A stretch of 8,919 bases of DNA from JBFJVD01 sp041624375 (lineage in GTDB: Bacteria; Chloroflexota; Anaerolineae; Anaerolineales; E44-bin32). The position numbers and the translations under genes are program-made. The notes below the pieces were generated by a model. It was not told the DNA's origin. It was given only the letters and a program-made list of their open reading frames with translations, and made no database searches. This document shows positions 1 to 6,200 of the stretch, in pieces; positions within the stretch are counted from its first letter, which is position 1, and every line of letters begins with the position of its first letter. The stretch is taken from contig JBFJVD010000120.1 in the NCBI GenBank assembly GCA_041624375.1, forward strand, positions 1 through 8,919. The letters are read 5' to 3'.

Positions 1-23
1 GCCGGCTGCATGATGCAGCCGGC
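1..23. terminator. Perfect GC-rich hairpin at window edge, likely terminator
   Basis: A 10-bp perfect inverted repeat (GCCGGCTGCA at 1-10, TGCAGCCGGC at 14-23) encloses a 3-base loop. It lies about 100 bases beyond the stop codon of the minus-strand SulP gene, so it could end that transcript, or one from a gene outside the window on the left. The bases that would form a U-tract on the minus-strand transcript lie outside the window, and on the plus strand the hairpin is followed only by a pyrimidine-rich stretch. Being palindromic, it could work in either direction. Assignment as a terminator is inferred from structure and position. Confidence 0.45.
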
Positions 24-126
24 CTCCTGTCTATCCTTCTGTAATCGGTCAGGCGCGAATGGATCGGGTCTATCGACTCGCCTCGAGTCCGGAGCAGGCG
101 TGGCAAGCGATGAATGGAGTGACTGA

Positions 127-2325
127 CTACCGCGCCTGGAGCGCCTCGACGGATCGGGTGGCTGCCGCCAGCCGCTCAGCGAGGAGCCGGGCGATCCAGC
201 GGTGGAAGCTGGCCGAGAGGTCGGGCTCGCGAGCCGTCATCGCTGCCACACTGCTCAACGTCAGGCGCTGGACGCGCACCGACACCTCGGCGACCACCGA
301 GGCGGTGCGCACGCTGCCGGTGTAGAAGCCCATCTCGCCCACCGTGGCGCCTCTGCGAATCGTGCGCAAGCGCAGCGGCTCCGCCCCGTCGCGCTCAAGC
401 AGTACAGAAACCCGGCCGTCTTCGATGTAATAGAGGCAATCCGAGGCTTCGCCCCGCCGCATCAGATACCCACCGGCCGGGATCTCGAGCGGCTCCAGAT
501 ACGGCAGCAAACGCTCGGCGAACGCCTCCTCGAACCCAAGCAGACAAAGCTGATCGCACAGGTCGTCCGGCAAGGCACCCGCGATCTCGCCGTCTGCCTG
601 CAGAAGCTGCTCTTCACACCACTCGAGACCGCGGTCGAGGTCGGCGAAATGGCGAAGTGCCGGCGATTCGGCTGCCAATCCAGCTTGCTCCAACCGCAGG
701 CGTACAGCGGCCGGCATGTCGGTCAGGCACAATGAAATGCCCCGCTCACGAGCCAGCTGTTCGGCCTTGAGAAACGTCAGAGCAGTTGAGGCATCCACAC
801 CGGTCACATGTTTGAAATCCAGCAGAATGAAACGGACTGCAGGGCGGCCCGCTTCCTCCACGCGCGCCCGGATCCGGTCCAGGATGCTTACGGCGGTGCC
901 GAAGAAAAGGTGTCCCCGGAGTTCCAGGAGGTAGATCGCCTCTCCGCCGCGCGCCAGCGCGCGCTGCTCAAGCGCGTTGCGCTCCACGTTGCTGCGCAGT
1001 TCTGCGCCCGAGAGCTTGTGGCGCATGACATCCACCCGGCTGTAACTGATCACAAAGTGGACGATCATCGCCGCCAGGCCGACCCCCACCCCCACCAGGA
1101 AATCCGTGGCGGCGATCACCACCAGGATCAACAGGACCACCCCATACTCCGCACGGGTGAACCGCTTCCAGGAGCGCACCACCCACTCATCCAGGAAGTC
1201 CAGCCCAAGGGTGAACAGCAAACCGCCCAGCAATGCCTTCGGGAAGTAGGCGATAGCGGCATAACCGATAAGCAGAACGACAAGCACCACCAGGCCGCCG
1301 ATAACCCCCGGCCAGCGGCTGCGGGCGCCGCCCCGAACGGCTAACGCTGAAAGACCGATAGAAAGGAAGCCAACCATGCCGCCGGCAATGCCGCTGGCGA
1401 GGTTGACGACCCCCGCCGCGCGCAGTTCGCGGTTGATGTCCAGATCGCGCTTCAACACCAGCTCGAGCGAGCTCGCATTGAGCAGCAGGGAGATCAGCGA
1501 TATGCCCAGGACGGCGCCGATGTTGCCGATTTGCCCCACAAGTGCGCCCCAGTCGGGGGTCCCCAGACCGAGCAGATTCGGCGGCCGCCAGATCGAGCCG
1601 CCGGCGCCGCCGAGCAGCAGCCCCCGCTCAGTCGCTTGCGCAAGATCGATTCCGGTGACCCAGAGCGCCAGGTAGAAGGCTCCCAGCCCACCGAGCAGCA
1701 TCGCCGGCAGGGTGAGGAAGTGGTTGATTCGCCGCAGCGCGGCGAACAGCGCCACGGCGAAGAGGACACCAGGGAGCCAGAGGAGCAGGCGTTGTGGGTC
1801 CAGCAGGGCGGGCAGCGAGGCCAGCTGAACCGGCCCGGCGAGGATGTCCAGTGCGCCCCGCACCAGCAGCCAGCCGGTGCCGGCCAGAAACCCGCCGACG
1901 ACCGGATAAGGGATATAGCGGACCAGGCCGCCCCAGCGAAACACACCTAAGAGCAGCAGGATGCCGGCGGTCAGCAGCGTAGCGGCGATCATCGCCAGCA
2001 GGACGGTTATGAGCAGCTGGTCCGGATCCGAGACCGAGGCGGCCAGCGATCCGGCGACGACGGCGATGAGCACGTTCGGCCCGTCCTGGAGGCTGCCGAT
2101 GGCGGGGGAGGCCGAGGCTAGAATGGAGGTGAGCACGAGCGCGGCGCTCCCAGCGATCAGCGCCATGCCGATCCCGATGCTCAGGTGGTCGGCGAGTCGG
2201 CCGCTGAAGATGAGGCCGCCGAGGGAGACGGCGAAGAAGGCTTCGGTGAGCCCGAGTACAACACCGATCGCGATCTCGGTTGGCAGGCGGCTGGAAGCCG
2301 TTTGATTCGCAGCTGAGGCGCGCAT
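127..2325 (-). CDS. SulP/SLC26-family anion transporter with STAS and cyclic-nucleotide-binding domains
   Basis: Inner-membrane transporter of the SulP (SLC26-like) family, which moves sulfate, bicarbonate or other anions; the substrate cannot be read from the sequence. Numbering is from the ATG at 2325 (732 residues). Hydrophobic transmembrane segments fill about residues 15-430, including the family-like stretch SLQDGPNVLIAVVAG after the first helices. A cytoplasmic STAS domain follows at about 460-560, with the core LLDFKHVTGVDASTALTF; the Ser of DAST sits where the phosphorylatable STAS serine usually lies. A cNMP-binding domain at about 598-715 carries the phosphate-cassette pattern GEMGFYTGSVRTASV, with the Glu (about 664) and Arg (about 673) used for cyclic-nucleotide contact. 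The frame also opens at a TTG (2379), which would add 18 residues. I prefer the ATG because it leaves a short tail before helix 1, although neither start has a well-spaced ribosome site. It is transcribed divergently from the NTF2-like gene. The domain architecture suggests transport gated by cAMP/cGMP or a similar ligand, which is inference. Confidence 0.93.
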   Translation of the reverse strand: MRASAANQTASSRLPTEIAIGVVLGLTEAFFAVSLGGLIFSGRLADHLSIGIGMALIAGSAALVLTSILASASPAIGSLQDGPNVLIAVVAGSLAASVSDPDQLLITVLLAMIAATLLTAGILLLLGVFRWGGLVRYIPYPVVGGFLAGTGWLLVRGALDILAGPVQLASLPALLDPQRLLLWLPGVLFAVALFAALRRINHFLTLPAMLLGGLGAFYLALWVTGIDLAQATERGLLLGGAGGSIWRPPNLLGLGTPDWGALVGQIGNIGAVLGISLISLLLNASSLELVLKRDLDINRELRAAGVVNLASGIAGGMVGFLSIGLSALAVRGGARSRWPGVIGGLVVLVVLLIGYAAIAYFPKALLGGLLFTLGLDFLDEWVVRSWKRFTRAEYGVVLLILVVIAATDFLVGVGVGLAAMIVHFVISYSRVDVMRHKLSGAELRSNVERNALEQRALARGGEAIYLLELRGHLFFGTAVSILDRIRARVEEAGRPAVRFILLDFKHVTGVDASTALTFLKAEQLARERGISLCLTDMPAAVRLRLEQAGLAAESPALRHFADLDRGLEWCEEQLLQADGEIAGALPDDLCDQLCLLGFEEAFAERLLPYLEPLEIPAGGYLMRRGEASDCLYYIEDGRVSVLLERDGAEPLRLRTIRRGATVGEMGFYTGSVRTASVVAEVSVRVQRLTLSSVAAMTAREPDLSASFHRWIARLLAERLAAATRSVEALQAR

Positions 2326-2421
2326 CTGGCGAATTTGTCCCTGAAATACGGGGCCTCGGGCGCCCGGTAAGGAAAGCAAGAAGATGAGCGGTCGGCACCG
2401 AAGCGGAGATCAGCAACGACC

Positions 2422-2448
2422 ATTGTAGCGGAATCCGGCCAGGGTCCA
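2422..2448 (-). promoter_or_regulatory. Candidate promoter for the SulP gene
   Basis: On the minus strand, TACAAT (2427 to 2422; five of six bases of the sigma70 -10 consensus) is preceded by TGGACC (2448 to 2443; four of six of the -35 consensus) with a 15-bp spacer, shorter than the ideal 17. It lies about 100 bases upstream of the chosen ATG in the divergent intergenic region. Short hexamers occur by chance and the spacing is poor, so this is a weak call. I see no convincing promoter for the divergent NTF2-like gene. Confidence 0.22.
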
Positions 2449-2536
2449 CGCTGTGGAATTGGGGTGAAGAGCTAAGCGCCTTCCGGCTCGGCGGGCCCGC
2501 ATGCTGACACCAGAGGGAATTCTTGAGAAGAAACGT

Positions 2537-2546
2537 GGAGAAGACG
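2537..2546 (+). promoter_or_regulatory. Ribosome binding site deciding the NTF2-like start
   Basis: GGAG at 2537-2540 lies six bases before the ATG at 2547. The same frame opens at a TTG (2523), which has its own purine-rich GAGGG at 2513-2517 five bases upstream, so a longer form with eight extra residues is possible. The ATG with the well-spaced GGAG is favoured. Confidence 0.55.
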
Positions 2547-2999
2547 ATGGAATCTGTGCGATCCTTCCTGGAACGTCACCTGCAAAGCATCTTCGACGCC
2601 GACGTCGAGGGTTACCAGGCCACGACCGTCCCGGAACTCACGCTCTATGAGTGGTACATCACCCCACACCGCATCGACGGCCTGCCGTTTCACGAATTCA
2701 TGATGGCCGAGTCACAGCGCGAAGACTCCGCCGCCTTCGCGCTCGACCCCCAACCCAATGATCCAACCCCTTCCGGAAGGGTTCGGCTGCGCTTCGACCT
2801 GGCCAACTATCACGAGCAGGTCTATGAAGGTGTTGCCGTCTGCTCCTACACGTTGTTAATTTCGAAGGGGGCCGCCGAGGGCGTGAAGGTGTTCAGCTAC
2901 AACGAGAGCCGCGTCCTCATCCCGGCCGGGGATTCATGGAAGGTCGTGCACGTTCACAAGTCGCCCAGCTGGAATGCCTCCTTCCAGCCGCCAGAATGA
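2547..2999 (+). CDS. NTF2-like superfamily protein (SnoaL/DUF4440/CaMKII-association-domain type)
   Basis: A cytosolic protein of 150 residues with no signal peptide or membrane segment, matching the size of a single NTF2-like cone fold. It begins with an amphipathic helix (SVRSFLERHLQSIFDADVEGY), as in DUF4440 proteins, followed by TTVPELTLYEWYITPHRIDG. Alternating beta segments follow (RVRLRFDL, VAVCSYTLLI, VKVFSYNESRVLI). It ends with the motif SWKVVHVHKSPSW, which resembles the C-terminal strand of the calmodulin-kinase II association-domain branch of this superfamily. Such proteins may be small enzymes or ligand-binding or oligomerisation modules; nothing here fixes the role, so no reaction is assigned. 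It runs divergently from the transporter and converges on the large STAND gene. A strong hairpin follows 12 bases after the stop. A decayed homologue of its 3' end lies at 8279-8332, on the far side of the STAND gene. The fold assignment rests on pattern recognition of the C-terminal motif and length. Confidence 0.82.
   Translation: MESVRSFLERHLQSIFDADVEGYQATTVPELTLYEWYITPHRIDGLPFHEFMMAESQREDSAAFALDPQPNDPTPSGRVRLRFDLANYHEQVYEGVAVCSYTLLISKGAAEGVKVFSYNESRVLIPAGDSWKVVHVHKSPSWNASFQPPE
2968..2988 (+). other. Small inverted repeat inside the NTF2-like 3' coding end
   Basis: GCTGGAA (2968-2974) and TTCCAGC (2982-2988) form a 7-bp perfect stem with a 7-base loop inside the last codons of the gene. 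The relic at 8279-8332 keeps a 6-bp version (8302-8307 with 8316-8321). This may simply follow from conserved codons for SWN and FQ; a structural role is not shown. Confidence 0.4.
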
Positions 3000-3011
3000 G
3001 CGGTCTACGCG

Positions 3012-3039
3012 CTGCGCCCCGCTGCAAGGCGGGGCGCAG
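3012..3039. terminator. Strong GC hairpin between convergent genes
   Basis: An 11-bp perfect stem, CTGCGCCCCGC (3012-3022) with GCGGGGCGCAG (3029-3039), encloses a 6-base loop. It begins 12 bases after the NTF2-like stop codon and lies 200 bases beyond the stop of the convergent STAND gene, so it could end transcription from both sides. No T-run follows on the plus strand (GATCAACG comes next), so it is not a classic intrinsic terminator, though hairpins without U-tracts are common in high-G+C bacteria. The remaining bases up to 3239 show no gene I can support. Confidence 0.5.
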
Positions 3040-3239
3040 GATCAACGTTTCGAGCCAAGCCAGTTCAAGCAACTGGTATCTAGTCTGTCGGGGCATCACT
3101 GATCTCGTATCTGCACCTGGCTTTCAACGCGACCTTCCGACGCGATCTTGCCGATCGCCTGTGGATCAGGTTCTCGGCCGACCAAGAAGAGAACACAGGC
3201 ACCTTCAGAGGCGCAGTCTCCAAGAGAATCTCAATTGAC

Positions 3240-6200
3240 CTAGGGGGCTTCTGTCGAGCCGAAAAGCTGCTCGAACCTGGCTTCTGCGATCCCAAGCAGG
3301 TCGCCGGAGTAGATCGGCCACAGTCGGGCTGTGCCGTCAGCGCTCGCGGTCACCACCCGTGTCCCATCCGGGCTAAAAAAGGAGGAGAAGACCCGGTCCG
3401 TGTGCCCCTCAATGGCAAGGAGCTCCTCCCCGGTCGCCGCGTCCCACACCCTCGCTGTACCGTCGAGGCCCGCCGTTACCACCCGTGTCCCATCCGGGCT
3501 GAAGCCCGCTGAGGTGACTGGCCCGTCATGACCGTCAAGGACCAGAAGCTCCACCCCGCTGCCTGCATCCCAAAGCCGCGCCGTGCCGTCACCGCCCGCG
3601 GTCACCACGAGTGTGCCATCCGGGCTGAAACTGGCAAACCAGGCAAACCCCGTTTGCGCTTCCAGAACCACCATGAGTTCTTCCCCGCTCGCCGCGTCCC
3701 ACACCCTGACCGTGCCGTCCTCGCTCGCCGTCAGCACGCGGGCTCCATCCAGGCTGAAGCTGGCCGAGCGGACCAACGCCGTGTGCCCTTTAAGGACCAC
3801 GAGCTCTTCCCCGCTCAGCGCATCCCACAGCCGCGCCGTGCCGTCCTGACTCCCCGTCACCACCTGGCTTCCATCCGGGCTGAAGCTGGCCGAGCGGACC
3901 AACTCGGTGTGTCCCGCAAGGACCGCAAGCTCTTCCCCGCTCAGCGCATCCCACAGCCGCGCCGTGCCGTCCTGACTCCCCGTCACCACCTGGCTCCCGT
4001 CAGGGCTGAAGCTGGCTGAAAAGACCCAGTCCATATGCCCAGTAAGAACCACAAGCTCCGTCGCGCTCGCGGCGTCCCACACACGCGCTGTTCGGTCCTG
4101 ACTCGCCGTCACCACCCGACTCCCATCTGGGCTAAAGGCTGCCGAGAAGACCCGCTCCTTATGTCCTGCGAGGACAACAATTTCCCTATTGGACGCTGCA
4201 TCCCACAGAAGCACCGTGCGGTCAGCGCTCGCCGTCGCCACCCGGCTCCCGTCAGGGCTGAAGCTGGCCGAAAAGACCCGGTTCTTGTGCCCCTCAAAGA
4301 CAATAAGCTCCGCCCCGCTCACTGCATCCCACAGCCGCGCTGTGGCGTCAGCGCTCGCCGTTACCACCAGCCTTCCGTCCGGGCTGAAGCTGGCCGAGAT
4401 GACGGCGCCGTCGTGCCCTTTTAGCGCCGCAAGCTCCGCCCCCGTCGTAACGTCCCACAGCCGCGCGGTGCCATCCTCGCTCGCCGTCACCACCCGCGCC
4501 CCGCCCGGGCTGAAGGCGGCTGAGGTGACCGCACCCTCATGCCCATCAAGGACTACCAGCTCTGCGCCGCTCACTGCATCCCAAAGCCGCGCCGAGCCGT
4601 CCTCGCTTGCGGTCGCCACCTGCCTCCCATCCGGGCTGAAGCTGACACGGCGGACAATGCCCATGTGCCCTTCCAGAACCACGAGCTCCGCCCCGCTCCC
4701 CGCATCCCACAGCCGTGCCGTGCCGTCTGAGCCCGCCGTTACCACCCGGCTCCCGTCCGGGCTGAAGCCGGCCGACCAGACTGGACCGTCGTGCCCTCGC
4801 AGGACTGTGAGCTCATCCCCGCTCGCCGCATCCCACAGCCGCGCCGTGCTGTCAACGCTCGTGGTCGCTACCCGGCTCCCGTCCGGGCTGATGGTGGCCG
4901 AATAGACCCCTCCTTCGTGTCCTCGTAGGACCATGAGTTCATCCCCACTCACCGAGTCCCACAGCCGCGCCGTGTCGTCCCAACTCGCGGTCACCATCCG
5001 GCTCCCGTCCGGGCTGAAGTTCGCTGCGTAAACCGGATCTGTGTGTCCTAGCAGAGACGCTTGCGGGAGTGGTTTTGTGAGCACCGCGTAGAGAACTCGC
5101 CTGCTTTCTCTGGTGTCCGCGGCGCCGCCGGACTCAATGGCCAACCGATAGGCTTCGAAGAGATCACGTCGCTGAAGCGCCAGCTCGGTGGTCGCCGCCA
5201 GCTCGCGCGAACGGGCAATGGCCTCATTGTTCCGAGCGTTGATTCCGAACACCAGTGAGGCAATAGCGAATCCGACGATGAGCGTTGCAGCAATGGAAGC
5301 ACTGGCTACCATAAGCTGGCGCATGCGGGTGACGGCCAGGCGGCTCTGCTGCAGGAATTCGCTCGCCAGGGCGCCAAGCTGGTCCTTATGTTCAGGCGTC
5401 CACTCCAAAGCTTGAGCCAGGCGCGCCCCACGATAAAGCGCCCCTGAATCGCGGCCCAGCTTCTCCCATTCCTGCGCGTCAGCCTCAAGCCGTCGCTGGA
5501 TCAGCAGGCTCTCCCGATTGGCCTCGATCCACCTCCGCAGCCGGGGCCAACTGCTCATGAGCGCCTCGTGCGCCAGATCGATAACCGCGCTGGAGCCTTC
5601 GCTCTTCCGCCCGATCGTCAAGAGGCGGGCGTCGGCCAGCCTCTGGACAACAGCTTCAACCGCCGCCCCGCTCTCGCCCGCCGGCAAAAGCTCCCTGCGC
5701 GCCACCTGCCGCCGGGTGTCTTCCGTGCCCTCGCCCGGCTGAGTGAGCGCCAGCAGGATGCCCTTCGAGATCTGGCGCTGCCGCAGGTCGAGCACCTCAT
5801 AGGTCGTTTCCGCCATGTGGGCCAGCCCCCCGGTCACCCCGCCGATCTCGCGGTAGGCCGCAAAGGTGAGGATCCTGCCACGGCGCCGCTTCCACAGCTC
5901 GAGCAGCGCATACTGCAGCAGTGGCAGCCCGCCGGGCTCATCCTCAACATCCGACAGGAATGCATCCACCAGCCCTGGCGAGAGCTCCAGCCTGGCGCGC
6001 GCCGCCGGCCCCTCGATGGCCCGGCGCAGCTCGATGGTGGTCATCGGGCCCACCAGCACCTGGTGCTCGGACAGGGCGCTGGCCAGGAGCGGGTACGCGG
6101 CGCACTTCCCGTAGAAGTCCGCCCGCAGGGTGAGCAGCACGATCGTGCGCCCGCCCTCGACCGTGGCGGCATGCACCAGGTTGTCGATGAACGCACTCCG

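Noticed and set aside
59..325. Plus-strand open frame of 88 codons starting MDRVYRLASSPEQAW, faintly like the start of an SRPBCC-type protein
   Set aside because: About three quarters of it lies antisense to the well-supported SulP gene, the resemblance covers only about 25 residues, and the rest is Arg/Ala/Thr-rich low-complexity sequence typical of an antisense shadow.
1628..2449. Minus-strand 273-codon frame overlapping the SulP N-terminus
   Set aside because: It is an alternative frame with Arg/Ala/Pro-rich content, while the overlapping frame encodes clear transmembrane helices of the SulP family.
2936..3238. Plus-strand frame overlapping the NTF2-like end and running to the STAND stop
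   Set aside because: It reads through the GC hairpin, has no family resemblance, and overlaps the better-supported gene out of frame.
4189..4905. Plus-strand frame with a periodic 42-residue pattern, suggestive of a repeat protein
   Set aside because: The periodicity comes from the 126-bp WD40 units on the other strand. The plus-strand translation is Ser/Ala/Arg/Pro-rich and has no fold signature.
3294..5060. Evenly spaced repeats as a possible CRISPR or satellite array
   Set aside because: The 126-bp units are fully coding on the minus strand with WD40 consensus in every unit and no spacer-like unique segments.
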